Positions 36,953 through 50,700 of a stretch of DNA of 64,000 bases are shown one piece after another. The notes beneath the pieces were generated by a model. That model worked only from the letters and a program-made list of their open reading frames with translations, was not told where the DNA came from and made no database searches. Each line of letters opens with the position of its first letter. Positions within the stretch are counted from its first letter, which is position 1. The translations under genes were made by a program, and so were the position numbers. The stretch comes from Strix aluco (taxonomy: Eukaryota > Chordata > Aves > Strigiformes > Strigidae): the NCBI RefSeq assembly GCF_031877795.1, contig NC_133937.1, positions 19,247,501-19,311,500 of the forward strand, read 5' to 3'.

Positions 36953-39900
36953 GTGTCCTCTGAGCTGAGGATGTGGAGTCTAATTGTCCCCAGTGAGGGG
37001 TGGGGGACATCAGAGCAAGGTGAGCTGCTAACAGATAGTAGGGGATAAAAAGGGATTGTAAGTGAGTGCTAGAAACACTGGCCATATGACACCCTTCTGC
37101 CTGCAAGTTGAAATTTAAAGGTTGATAGGGTTTAGGGGATTTTTTGGGAAAAAAGATATTGTCACAAGTTTTGCAGCATGCCTTCCCATTGCCAGTTGCA
37201 CTATGGTGACTTTCTTGTCATCTAGCAAATGAGTGTGGACAAAGGGGGTGGAAGTGGGACATCTTGCTCAGTTCTTTATCATCTCTGGAGTGGAAAGGGA
37301 GATCATTACTGCTATCTATATGAGTTTGGCTATTTTGATTAGGCTGAACATAGCAAGCGAGTTGGAAAGTTTGTGGCTTGGTGACAGCATTGGATTGCTT
37401 TAAACCTAAAGAGTAGAAAAGACAGCGAGAGGAGAAATGCACCATGTTTGCAAACTGATGCTCCAGCGGAGTGGCTTATCTCCATCCTCCACAGCCCAGC
37501 CATGTGGCAAAACACGGTGGAGGTGAGGGGCTACTTCAGTTTGGCTGTGCCCTGCAGTAGTCATCTCTGGCCTCAAAGGAGCTGCAGGAGAGGGTACCAG
37601 TATCAGCCTTGCCCAGCAAAATCCTCCAGGCCAGATGTGAATCACCAGTGCTAGCACCACAGAGGAAACAGGGGCACCATGGCCTCATGGGGCCAGACAA
37701 CTGCACATTGTTTTGCTTGCAAGTAAAAGAGCAGAGAGAAATGTTTGAGACATAAAGAGCTTGTGTGGGCTTACAAGGATGAGAGTCTATTTTCCAGCTT
37801 TGTGAGGATGCTGCCACCTTGCTGTTCACAATTTCAGAAGTTCAAACCAGCACCACGTGCAGCATTAGCATGTTGCCTCCTATCAGATACGTACTTAAAC
37901 TCCTTGAGCTTTTTGTAACTGCTTTAATTTCCAGATGTATAGCAGAGTTAGGAGACATGTCTACTTAGGGAGTCCAAATATAGATAGTGTATTAAAAAAT
38001 GATTCAACAATTTGCTGAGAACTACTTCTAATGGAGTGAAGCACAAACCTGCCCAAGGATCCTGTGAGTAAGACGCAGACATTCAAAAAGCACCCCTGAA
38101 GTGAAGAGTCTTCCACAGGAAAAGCTGTGTACAGGCTTAGAAACTGTCAGGAGTCATTCTTTGAGTTATGGGGTGATTTTCTGGAAGTATTTAGATATAT
38201 TCATTAAAGATGAGGGCTCCTCTATTTTTTCCAGCTTTATTCCCATCCTCTGTAAATCTTTTCCTATTAAACGCGAAGCTTTCTCTCTTTACTTTTCTCC
38301 TTGTTATTCTTTCAGTATTGAACACAGAAGGAAAGTATAACAAAGCCTTAAGCTAGTTATTAAGTTCAATTATGAATAATGAGTAGCTTGTCACGCACAT
38401 TAAAAGCCTTGGTGGAGAAAGGGATGTAGGTGAGCTTTATCCTTCAGTCAGCTCTGCCTTCAGCTTGGTACTAGATCTCTGGGCAAGGTGCCTCTCAGTT
38501 ACCATGTGCCCTCCCCTGTCACAGGCACTGAGGTGGGCAGGTAACTTAGGAAATTAAAACTATGTTTTATGAGGCAGCAAGCAAGGAACAAGCCTTTTTC
38601 ATTCCCCACCCCCCGTCCCCCCGTCCCCCAAGGAGAAGTAGGGCATGAGTCAATACTTTTTGGAGGGATGAAGAAGCCTTACCCAGGAGCTGCAACCCCA
38701 GTTGAGCCCTGTGCAGTGCAAAGCTGCCTTCTGCCCCTCTGTCTTGCTCTTGGCAAGGCACAGGGGAGCCTGAGCCTTATGCCGAAATGCCAGCAGCCTC
38801 ACTACTGTGTGCAAAACTCCCTGTGAGGGCCCTGAGTGGCTCTGCGGGCAGGAAGGTGTTTGGGGCACACATGAGCCAGCTTTTCAGGTTCACCCAGCTC
38901 TGGCAGCTCCTCACAAACCTGCTCTATGCTTGAGGCACAGTAGCCCTGCAAGTAGCAGCCGTTCCAGTGTTTGAGACACCCTGGGTTTGCAAATGAACAT
39001 GTTTTCCAGGTGATGGCTATGCAGCTCTGCCCAAACCCTGGGCTGGGGGCAGCATTTCTGCTGGGAGCAGCTCCTTGCTGGGGACAGGGATAGGGTGAAG
39101 CCCCACGCTCAGGCTGCTCCTGTTGCGACACCTCTCTTAGCCCAGTGGCCATACCACTGCTGGAGCATACAGCGGGGCCTGGCACTGCCTCAAATGCTGC
39201 TCTCCTGCAGGACTTTGCAAACAGCTAATAAGCTACTGCTGCTTCATCCCCAGTAATTCTGTATGTGGGAGGGTCCTCGCATACCCCCTCGCAGCATCTC
39301 TACAGGAGAGCCTGGTCGTGGGCTGCAGCAAAGCCACGTCAGCTCTGCGGCTGGTTTTTCCAGCCTGGTAAGGTGGCGGCACCAAACTGTGTCAACAAAA
39401 TTTGGCTAATAAGGAGGAGCCATCTCCCTCTGCAGGCCAGTATGAAATCACTCCAGCTGTGAGAGGAAAGGCTGGAGGACAGGCTCCTCTGAGACGATGA
39501 TTTTGACTCACGCCACCATTAAATGACAGTGAGCAAAGAGCACCTCCATGCCAGGAACCCCTTCTCTTTGACTGATGCAGGGGCCTGTGCGTGGTTCAGC
39601 CCCAGCCACTTGTCCCTGACAGGTAGGGTCTGCCTGTGCACCTCTTTGAGGCTCTTGAGATCACAGGCAACGCCAAGCTCTGTGGATGTTCAGTCCCCAG
39701 AAGTGGCCATTTGCCATCAAGACCACTGTTGGAGCAGGAAAGTCCCCCTGTCCCTGCAGGGACCTCTCTGGGGCTGTCACAGCAGGTGGAGCTGCACAGC
39801 AGGGATTGCTCCTGATACCTATAACCACCCTTGCTCCCAGAAGCAGGGAATTATCAGATTGGTGCAAAGGTCCCAACCCTGATTTATTTGAGGAAGGAGG

Positions 39901-42900
39901 TTTCCACAGGGGGACGAGCTGTATTTCAGTGGTGGGGATTACCTGGCTCACCAGCTATGTTGCTGGGGCTGGAGTCTTTCAGGCTTCTGGAGTTACAAGT
40001 CATCTCCAGGCAGTAACTATTTGCCACTGTAGTGTCAGCCCAAGGGGCAATGTGCAGGAAGGGATATTCCAAAATAAAGCACCATTCTCCCCTGCACCAG
40101 TCTGCAGATTGCTATTCCTCATTCCTGGCAGAGAAAAGCCAGCTGCAAAGCTGGGGGCACAAGCTTGGGAGGTGTATAAGGAACAATATGACACAAGCTA
40201 CCAGTGGTACCAGACAGGAATACTCCCATGTCCTGCCTAGGCAGTGGTGTCAGGCAGGGATGGGAGATGGAGGTAAGCTGCAGAGCAGCAGCAGACATGG
40301 TGGCACGGTGCGGGGGAGGCTCCTCTACAGCTGGCTTACAGCAAAAGACAGCAAAAGATTGTGTGGAGACCCTGCAGCAGCAGCTCCTCAGATGGTCTGT
40401 GCCCTCTCCTGGTACTGGAAGTGAAAGAATTCCACCTGTAAATAGGGCAAAACTTCTGGACAGCAAGGTGATGAATTTTTGGCAGGCTTTAATGGATGCA
40501 TGACACTTCTGGGCTTGTAAATCAGATTTGGTGCCTTTCAGAGAGGAGGGATGTAGCATAAATCACAGGCCACAACATGCATCACCCTAGGGATGCAGGG
40601 GGGTATGTGAATGGGCTAGTCCTTGTTGTGGTGCAGAAAGGACCAGCTGATCTCTGAGGCTCAGAGAGCCCAGTGTGATGGCAAGGTCAGCAGGGTAGCA
40701 CCTCCCTGCCAGGGCTAGTCAAACTGCAGGATGGAGGAAGCTCGTGTAGGGCCCTGACACTCATAGCAGCCCCTGATCACCTGGAGAGCGAAGGAAGACA
40801 GTCCTGAAGGCAATGCAATGGAAAGCAGCTGTTCTCCCAGATGCTCAGACAAGGCATGATCTCAAACAACAGAAAGACCCATGGTACCTCCCAAGCTGTG
40901 CTTTGGAAGGGTTCCCCAATGGCTTGCAAGCACCAGAGAGACATTACACATGCCTTGGGTGCTCCTGCACCACCCAGCCGGCTGGGAGGTGGGCACGATG
41001 CCTTTCAGGACAGCTGAGGGCAGTCAATTACTCCAAATAGCTGGCGCGTCTGTTGGGGTTCAGGAAGTCCTCCTTCCTCTCTTGGCCTCTTTCCTCTTGC
41101 TCAGTGACTGCTGCTGAGTAAGATACCTCTCACCCTCCAGCTAAGCCTGTTTACCCCCAGCAGGGCCACTCTGTCTGCTGCTATAAGAGACTCTAGACAG
41201 AAAACAGCTGGGGCTAGTTCCTTCTCAGCTTCTCACAGTTACCCTCAGTAGTGTCTGTAGTAGGAATAGCTGTATAGCAATCTTCTTAAGGAAAACTTTT
41301 TAATTATTATTTAATAATAAATTTGTACCCGTGTTATGGTAGTGATGCTGTTGACTAACATAATACCTGTCTCCCTTGAATTCAGTTATATATGTTCTTG
41401 TAAGGCAAGCTCTTCTGAGATCAAACCATGTGCTGATGTAAAACTTGACAATCTCAGTAAAGAGCTTTGCAGAGTTGAGTTTTCTTCTCTTATTGGTAAT
41501 CCTGGAAGACAAGAGTGATCCTGCTTGACTGTGAAAAGGTGAGTGTGCTCAAAGTGATATATATAACCATTTAGCAGTAGCTCAAAGGAAACAAGATGAC
41601 TTTTTGTCTTTATGAAATCTGAGAGAGCAAGGAAGTTTGGATGAGTTACTGAAAACAGAATGATGGCATTCACAAGGGTAAGGGCAGCCCCATATATCTA
41701 ATATCTGCTCTTAGAAAAGTATGTCAATTAACAGAAGAATAACAGTTAAACCATGCTTGAAGGCAACACAGATTAACCTGTGTATCTTGCCAAAAAAGAG
41801 AAAAAAAATAGAAACATTACATGCTCTGCAAGTGGTAAACTCAGTGTTATAATTCCAATGATAAGAGTTCAGCAGAGGCTTTAAAGGAGGAGTTAAACTT
41901 CAGTGCCCTTCATGCAAAGCTTTGGGTGAGGTGATCTATCAGTTCAAGCAGTGGTAACGCTGGATTTTGGACTCTGGGCAGGGAAACATTAACAGCTGTG
42001 CCCTGAACCCACCAGCAAAGTGCATGGACTGCTATTAAGGCCAGTCTTTTAAAAACCTAAACTAACTGGGAAGAAGGGTTGAATAGTTAATTTTCATTAA
42101 AACTAAACTGGCAAGAAGCTAAGGGCCTCAGCAATAACAAAGGACAGAGATTGGTAAAAAGTGATCTTAAAAATTAATTGCTTTGCTCTCTTTTCTCTTG
42201 TACTTGCCCCCTGGATCAGCAGAGTGAGGGATGGTGCTAAAGACATATTTTGGCAGGAGGTGAATGAACAAAGCTGGGAGTAACTACAGATAGTAAAAAA
42301 GTGACTGAATTAGGATCAGGCCTAGAGACATCTCAGGGGATGTGTGGCTGGAATGGGAAGTTACAAGTAGCACAGAGCTGGAGCTGGTGGGGAGGAGGGC
42401 CCTTCAAGCTGTGCGTGGGCCTGTGTGCTGTGCTGCTGCCGCTGGCTTCCACTGCCTGCAACCACCTAACAGTAAAAACACCCCCCTTCTTGTCCCAGGT
42501 CTGGCTGAGGTAACCTTCAGGGCCACGTTCTGTTTCAGAAGAAACACATTTTTATAATACCCCCACCTCCAGACCTGTGTGCATTCCCTTAGGCCTTGGC
42601 TCTGGATGCAAAGCTGCTATCTCATTCAGCCTTAGCTCCTCTGAGTCAAATGGCCCATCCTTTCCCTGCCTATAATTTGGGTTAGGAAGTGGGGAGGAGC
42701 TGAAGAAACAACTGCAGACCTTTTGGGGAGCACACAGACACCTTCCACAATTTGGTGTTTGGATTACAACCCATCCACAGTTTGTCAGGGCTGCCCAGTA
42801 ACAAATGGAGCACCTATATTGTAAGAAGAGGTTGAGTCTGATCAAGGAAGTTGTATTATAGTAAGCCTTGCACTGAATGGGTTGAAAAAAATTCCAAATG

Positions 42901-45665
42901 TTGAACCAAAGGCTTGAAGACTCCTCCTTTGCATGTCATACCTTGCCAATCAAGGAGTCCTCTGACTCTATTAGTTCAGTGCCAGAGGAAGGAGCCTGGG
43001 CTCTTGTTAGCAGGACTTTCCAAAGACATTTCACGAGGGGTTCTCAAACAGGCTGCAAAAAAGAAGGCAAGTAGCTGGCAGTGGTGTGCAAAGCTTTACC
43101 AGGGATCAAAATAGTCCCGAGACAGGATCAAGTAGGATGAATGCTGATTATTTTATTTTATTTTAGTTTAGTTTACTTTATTTTATTTTAATTTATTTTA
43201 ATTTACTTTTTAATATTTATTTTTATTTTAATTTAATTTATTATTATTTTTTTTATTTTATTTTTGTGAAAAGGCAGAAACAAGCACTTTCTGCTCTGGT
43301 TACAGGAATAGGATTTTAGTGTCACTTCTGGAGCCAGCAGGTTTTACAAAGCAAAGTGCTCAACTTTCATTTTGCTGTCTCAACTTTGCCTGGGATTGGC
43401 AAACAGACCAAGACACTGCAGCTCTGATAGACTTCAGCTGGAGGAAAGAGGTGATGTTTTGTGTGTGTCTGGTGTTGGTGTAATTTCTACTAACTATAAC
43501 TGCAGACAACTTAATTGGGCTTTGGAGCAGGAGAAGGATGAAGTGGAGAGGAGCCAACATAGAGCCATTGGCAAGGTCTGGCTGCATGAATGGCCTTGGG
43601 GCTATTCTGTTCGGCTTAGCAAAGGAGAAGGTGCTTTGTATGTTTGAGAATGCAGGGTGGAGAGCTGTTGCACACCATAACCAATGTAGGCAGCAGTTCA
43701 CGATGGCAATTTGGTTAATGCAATAATGTTATTGTGTCGGTTTATTTTACTCTTGTTTAAAGCACTGGACCTGTTCTGGCTGAGAAATTCTGCATGTTGT
43801 TTTGTACAAAGTCTCTAATAGTTCAAAAAACACAAATAGGTACATGCATGGATGCCTGTAGATGTTCTTAAACTCAGCCTGAGCTTTGAGACTTCTGTGT
43901 CAAAGATGTAGCTGATCAGGTTGCTTAAAGGACACCTTCGATCTTAATCACAAGTCCTTCAATAGGATTTTTGTACATGCATTTGTTCAAGAACTTGTTA
44001 GGTAGTAACTGGTCTCCTTCAGCCTCTAAATTTTCAACTGTGAAAACAGACACCGATGAATTAAATTGGCAAATTCTCCGCTAATCTCAGGTTCTCCAGC
44101 TTCTGCATGTGTATTCAACTGTTTTCAGAACTAAGTTTGAAGACATAGCAACTCTAGGCAAAAGCCCAGCTGCTCACTTAATCACTGTTTCCAAACACCA
44201 GTGGGCGTACTTACAGGCTTTAAAGAACAAAAGGTTTTGTAAATGGTACATGCTACCACAAAACCAACAAGAGAGCTCCTTAGAGGTGATTTTCATCATT
44301 GGTGTTTCATATGGGATTTGTAACCCTTAGCTTAGAGCCATGATAGCATTCATCCAAAGGGTGATTGCAGATTATGACATCTTTGGGTTAATAGTTCTTG
44401 ATGTCACCATCATTTTGTTTAATCCTTAGGACATTAGGTATCCCTCACGTTATTTTCTCTTTGGAGATGTTTCACAGTGGTAAGAGCAACTAGGTCAGAG
44501 AGCAAGAAATAACTTGGAGCACTAGTAAGGACTCCAAGTAGTCCCTTCTGAGAGGCCTTATCTTCCCATTCAGTGGCTCTGCTTTGGTTTTGTCCTGTTT
44601 GGGAAATGCTGTCTTGCCTGGCAGGAAGGCAGTCCTATCCAGTGTGGTCCCTAGAAACCATCTTTTAGAGTATGTATGCATCAAAGGACAACACTTTGTC
44701 TAGCTCTATGCAAAATTGTTCTCAAATGCCCAACTTTCTCAGTCATCACATACATCCTTCAGAAGGACCATGCCCAAATGCTGTGCAGTGAGGATGTGAT
44801 ACAGACACAAAGGCTGCTGCTTATGGCTGTATCTTCTCAGGGTAAAGAAGAGACGTTATTGCTGAGCTGTGTCTCTTAATGACTGCCAGTCAAATGCCAT
44901 TCAGGGAGCTGCAAGGAAGGACTGTTTCCTCTGGTACTGTGCAGATGTTAAACCCCAAACTCTTTGTATCAGCCTATTTGGGTGACTCTTGCAAGGCAAT
45001 GCAGCTGACCTGAGACTGGGGAAGCAGAAGGAAGACAGATAGACTGCTAGCAAGGAGCAGGGGATCCTCTCTTCTCCCTGGGCCTGAGGGCTCTGCTTTT
45101 CCAGGGTAGGACAGCTAACAGCTCAGGAGTCTCAGGAAGGAGCATAGCCAGCCTCCTGCCTGCTCTTGCTTTTGGGGATTGAAGAGCTCTGCTCAGTGGG
45201 TGACTCCTCCCCGCAATTTTGTGGGCTTTTGCTCCCCTCTAATGGCCAAAGAGCTGAGAGCCCCTTTGCTGGAGACAATGATGTCACGGGCTCTGGTGAC
45301 TGGTGCCAGAGGGTGCCCCTGTGCTAGCAGACCTGTGAGGCACCAAGATGACTTCAGCTCCAGGCAGGCTCACGGTTACCCAGCACTGTGTTGGGGATGA
45401 GGATGGGATCTCCCCCAGCTCTCCCTGCAGCTCTAATTGCTAGATTTTACCCTCCTTATTTTCTGTTCCACCTCCCAAGAAATGCAGCTGTGTCATGGTG
45501 GCTGGGGGGAAGGGTTACAACTAAACTTGGGAAAGAGAGGCAATGCAGGCAAATTAGTAAATCTGCACAGATCTCAGAGTCTTCCTTGAGTCAGCACCTA
45601 CTCCTACCTAAACCACTAACTGAAGCTCTCCACCTTTGACACCTGCACTGCAGCTCTTCCCTCTC
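36953..45665. other. Long intergenic region between the UGT8-like gene and the CR1 pair
   Basis: No gene recognised on either strand. Open frames of up to 184 codons (for example about 39.7-40.2 kb) show no family resemblance and no splice context. The only clear element is the AT-rich tract at 43142-43268. Regulatory elements for the flanking lipid genes could lie here, but the sequence alone does not show them. Confidence 0.5.
43142..43268. repeat. (ATTTT)n-like A/T low-complexity tract
   Basis: About 127 bases of imperfect TTTTA and TTTAA units with almost no G or C. Degenerate units indicate an old, slippage-grown microsatellite. Confidence 0.9.
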
Positions 45666-47543
45666 GCCCAATCTAGCCTTGAACACTGCCAGGGAGGGGG
45701 CATCCACAACTTCTCTGGGCAACCTGTTCCAGTGTCTCACCACCCTCACTGTAATGGATTTCTTCCTTATATCTAATCTAAATCTGCCCTCTTTCAGTTT
45801 AAAACTGTCACCCCTCATCCTATCACTCCACTCCTTGATAAAGAGTCCCTCCCCATCTTTCCTGCAGGCCCCCCTGAAGTACTGGAAGGCTGAAATAAGG
45901 TGTCCTTGGAGCTTTCTCTTCTCCAGGCTGAACAACCCCAACTCTCTCAGCCTCTCTTCACAGGGGAGGTTCTCCAGCCCCCTGATCATCTTCATGGCCC
46001 TCCTTTCGACCTGCTCAAGCAGGTCCATGTCTTTCTTATGTTGGGGGCCCCAGAGTTGGACACAGTTCTCCAGGTGGGGTCTCATGAGAGCAGAGTGGAG
46101 GGGGAGAATCCCCTCCCTCGACCTGCTGGCCACACTTCTCTTGATGCAGCCCAGGACATGATTGGCTTTCTGGGCTGAGAGCGCACATTGCTGACTCACA
46201 GTCAGTTTTCCATCCACTACTACTCCCAAGTCCTTCTCCATGGGGCTGCTCTCAATCCACTCTTTGCCCAGCCTGTATTTGTGCTTGGGGTTGCCCTGAC
46301 CCATGTGCAGGACCTTGCACTTGGTGTTGTTGAACTTCATGAGGTTTGCACAGGCCCACCTCTCCAGCCTGTCCAGGTCCCTCTGGATGGCACATCCCTT
46401 CCCTCCAGCGTGTCAGCCGCACCACACAGCTTGGTGTCATCAGCAAATTTGCTGAGGGTGCACTCGATCCCACTGTCCATGTCACCAACAAAGATGTTAA
46501 ACAGCACTGATCCCAGCACCGATCCCTGAGGAACACCACTCGTCACTGCTCTCCACTTGGACATTGAGCCGTTGACCGCAACTCTTTGAGTGCAACCATC
46601 CAGCCAATTCCTTATCCACCAAGTGGTCCGTCCATCAGATCCATGTCTCTCCAATTTAGAGACAAGGATGTTGTGCAGGACAGTGTCAAATGCTTTGCAC
46701 AAGTCCAGGTAGATGATGTCAGTTGCTCTTCCCTTATCCACCAGTGCTGTAGCCCCGTTGTAGAAGGCTGCCAAGTTCATCAGGCACGATTTGCCCTTAG
46801 TGAAGCTGTGTTGGCTGTTACCAGTCACCTCCTTATTTTCCATGTGCCCTAGCATAGTTTCCAAGAGGATCCGTTCCATGATCTTGCCAGGTACAGAGAT
46901 GAGACTGACTGGCCTGTAGTTCCCTGGGACTTCCTTTTTTCCTTTTTTGAAAATGGGGGTTATGCTTCCCCTTTTCCAGTCAGTGGGAACTTCACTGGAC
47001 TGCCACGACTTCTCAAATATGATGCACAGTGGCTTAGCCACTTCATCCGTCAGTTCTCTCAGGACCCGTGGATGCATCTCATCAGGTCCCATGGACTTGT
47101 GCACCTTCAGGTTCCTTAGATGGTCTCGAACCTGATCTTCTCCTACAGTGTGAGGTTCCTCATTCTCCCAGTCCCTGCCTTTGCCTTCTGCGTCTTGGGC
47201 AGTGTGGCTGTCGGTGAAGACTGAGGCAAAAAAGTCATTGAGTACCTCAGCCTTCTCCATATCCCAGGTAACCAGGTCTCCCATTTCATTCCAGAGAGTG
47301 TTCACATTTTCCCTAGTATTCCTTTTATCACCAACATACCTATAGAAGCTTTTCTTGTTGCCCTTGATGTCCCTTGCCAGATTTAATTCTATCAGGGCTT
47401 TGGTTTTCCTAACCTGATCCCTGGCTGCTCAGACAATTTCTCTGCATTCCTCCCAGGCTACCAGTCCTTACTTCCACCCTCTTTAGGCTTCCTTTTTGTG
47501 TTTGAATATCTTGTTTTGCATCAGCTTTTGCATCTAGGTATTA
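45666..47543 (-). mobile_element. CR1 LINE copy with much of the reverse-transcriptase ORF, inactive
   Basis: Reading the minus strand from 47543 downward, the coding sequence of the CR1 second ORF is recognisable. It includes NYRPVSL, the [11 protein letters not shown] motif, [10 protein letters not shown] and the catalytic FADD, then the C-terminal region up to the LAVFKARLG segment near 45670. One open frame covers 47305-46337 and the next 46340-45591. A one-step frame change near 46390 separates them, and an in-frame TGA (47431-47429) looks like a CGA-to-TGA CpG decay. The endonuclease part is missing (5' truncation), and the usual 3' tail repeat is absent, so the 3' end is also cut. The element cannot be autonomous. 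Confidence 0.93.
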
Positions 47544-47740
47544 TCATAGAATTATAGAATAGTTTAGGTTGGAGGTGACCTTTAAAGGTCATCCAGTCCC
47601 AAGCCCACTGCAATAAGCAGGGGCATCTTCAACTAGATCAAGTTGCTCAGAGCTCCGTCCAACTGAACCTTGAATGTTTTCACAAATGGGATGTCTACCA
47701 CCTCTCTGGGTAACCTGTTCCAGTGTTTCACCACTTAAGT
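47544..47740 (-). mobile_element. Second CR1 LINE 3' fragment, abutting the first
   Basis: On the minus strand this ends with the CR1 tail (reverse complement of TCATAGAATTATAGAATAG at 47544-47563) preceded by the family's GGTTGGAGGTGACCTTTAAAGG-type segment, read here in the opposite direction, and CTGTTCCAGTG. It is about 200 bp, truncated near 47740. Its tail meets the truncated 5' end of the larger copy directly. Confidence 0.88.
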
Positions 47741-50700
47741 GGGCATAAGCTTTGTGTTAGCTGAACATAAGCCTGACAGCCCAGGGTAAAGTATCTTCTG
47801 TCGAGCTCTTTGCTGCAATATGTGTTAAACCTAGGTTGCTTTCCAAAGTTAGGGAGTCAACAAGGAGAGAAAGTTTGTTTCCTTACCCTTACCATTTCTG
47901 CCCTCCTCTTAAACCTACTTAAACCAAACTGCAGTATGTGTAACAAAATCATGGCTTACCTGCCATGCCACCTCTGTTGGCATCAAAAGGGTTAAAAGAT
48001 ATTTTGATCAAGAACACCAAGATTGTTCTTTGTTTTTGTAGTGAGGTCAGTGTGGTGGAGAAGCTGCCCCTGGGAGGGCCCATGTATGAAATCATAATCT
48101 CTGCAGTCAAGAGGGACATACGGAATCAGGGCATTATCCTAAACTTTAATGAAAGCTTGCAGTGCTTGTGCAAGGAGATCCCTCAATGGCTTCCACTGTG
48201 CTCTGATGTGTAAACCTCAAATAACGATCACAGGCAGTATGACAAGCTGATTTGGAGGTGGTTATGTGCCATCTTGGCCTGCTCACCCTTGCCTCCTGTG
48301 CAGAAAACTGACTGTCCTCTGCACTGGAGGGATGGCAGCGTAGCTCAGACCAGCATGAGTCTGTCTGAGCAAGGCTGGCTCTGTGTGCGCTCTCTCTTGT
48401 TCTGCAGAGACGGTCAGGGCTCTCTTATTTAAGGCCAGCCTGAACTTGCATAGCCTACCTGGAATTAAAATAAATAAATAAAATCATTTTTAAAAAATCA
48501 ACTATTCTGCCTCCTTGTTTCCATGTCCCCACCTGTGTGGAGCAGGTAGGTAACTGATGTGACAGTGCAGCTACAGAGTCAGCTAGCCATTGAACAAGAG
48601 AAGACATTGGTGGCCACACTGCCCCTGTCCCGTACACTGATAATGTTTTATCACTGTCCTAGCTAGTGTAGCTGCTTTCTTGTCTCCCCCTACATATCCA
48701 TTGTGTTTAAGTCCTTCTACAGACTGCTCGGTACAGCCTCTTTTGTGCCACTTGCTACAGAAGTGATTGATCTTCAAGGCCAGGGAGCCATAGATGCTTA
48801 TCATTCTTTACTTTTCCCAAAGTATAGTTTTTGGTAATTTGTCTGTCAGATTCTTAGGAAAGAGGTTACCTTCCTAGAAACCACTTCCTGGACTTTGTAT
48901 CCTACCAGGATTTGGTATGCTGTTAGTATCTGGAGTCTTCCACAAACACCTATGTGCTCTTCAGACTTGGCAGAAATCAAATGTGCTATCTACCAGCAAA
49001 GTAGTCAATTTGTGGCTTATGGTCTTGATGGAGGGAATTGTTTAAGACTCAGGGTACAGTATGCAATATTTGGGCAAATATCAATTTCTTGTAGTCTTGA
49101 CCACAGGGCAAATGATACTACAGTCACTGTATCAGAAAGTAGTCCTCCCTCCACATGTACTAGTGAAAAAGTGACTCTTTACCAGAAAACTGAAACTCTT
49201 GTTGCAAATAGCAATTTGAGTTTTAAATGAGCACTTAATGTATTTACAGCTACCTCAGATAAGATTTATTTCTGGAATGCTGTAGAAGCAATCTAATGGG
49301 AAACCCCCTCTCCAGAAGGATCCACAGCCTTATTTCATGGTCCTCAGGAAATTGTCCTTTCTCTTTCAGGTCCTACCTAGCCATCATGGGCTCAGATTAA
49401 AGACATGGAGATTTCTGCTCCATAGGGTCTCTGTCTCCTCCCCACTCCTCTGGAGGACAGAAGTATAAAGTCCTCTCCCACTGATTCAGGATTGCAGCCC
49501 TGATGTTCCTGAATGAGAACAGCTGTGTGTGAAGTGTTGCTGGGGTTGTGCTTCCTCATCTGCATCAGATGAGCTCTGTGCAACTCACTGTGATGTGTGG
49601 AAATAAGCTCAGCTATTTATTTACAAATCACTTAGATTGGTCTACATTGCATGTCAGCTTCTCAACCATCCTGAGTCCAACAGTGGTTCTGAGCAGAGTG
49701 CCAGTGACCAGGCACTGGACTTGGCAGCTGTCTGCATGGTAGCCCACCCAGAGCTGGGAGTGCAGACAGGTATATTTGGTATCGGGGAGGAAAGAGGATA
49801 ATGGGAATGTCGTAGCTGTATCTGGATTGTTCAGGTGAGCTTTCAGCCTGTCAAAGAGAAATCTCTGCCTTACTAGCCAAGTCAGGTATCTCAGAGGATG
49901 CTGAGGACCTCATCCCTGCTGTCTGCTTCTCTTCTTTGCATGTGTTGCTCTTGTTCCCATCTGCCAAGGAGGCATCTGGGGAGGGCTGCCGACTGCCTGC
50001 TCAGGTGTTACTAAACAGCTGCAAGCACAAGCTGCTGCATCTTAACTGAACACCTAAGAGACAGATGGACAGACAGACCTGCTCTAGCAGAGGCATGGTT
50101 CTTGTTCATGTGGCATAAAGCAATTTCAAAATGAAAAATTTCACTACTGATCCCAGGTCTAGGTTAAGAATAAGAAATTATGTCAACATCAGCACCTTTT
50201 CTACTCAGCTAATCCAACTCGCTCTTCTATCTCCCAAGGGGTATTTAGAGACTTTTCCTCTTGCAATATGGTGTCTTACACAAAGGAGGTCTTGTTTAAC
50301 AATTGTTAAAGCATACGTCAAACAAGCAGGTATTTTGTACTTGTAGTCCATCAAGCAGCTAACCACTGTACTCCATTTAAGAATGGTAAATCCAGAGGGA
50401 ATACTCAGGCAAAGGAGTCAGCAACAGTGAAACCATTATCCGGAGCATGGGGAGGGATAATTTATAAGGTGCCCAACATGGCTTTGCTGCTGAATGATGA
50501 AACTGAATGTCAACTTTTGTGCATTAGAAGCTGGAGCAAAAAATAACCTACTTATGTTAACATGCTGTCTGTGTTCTGCTCTTATCCTTGGTTTTATTGG
50601 TGGCTGCACCTAGCCTTTCAGTGTGCAGAGGCCAGATGAAAGTTGCCTTCAGCATGTATCTGTGGTGTTGGTGTTCTGCTTGGTGATGCTACTGCCCAAA

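Noticed and set aside
39686-40240. 184-codon + strand open frame in the intergenic region
   Set aside because: No recognisable domain, no biased composition and no supporting splice sites; length is compatible with chance in 64 kb.
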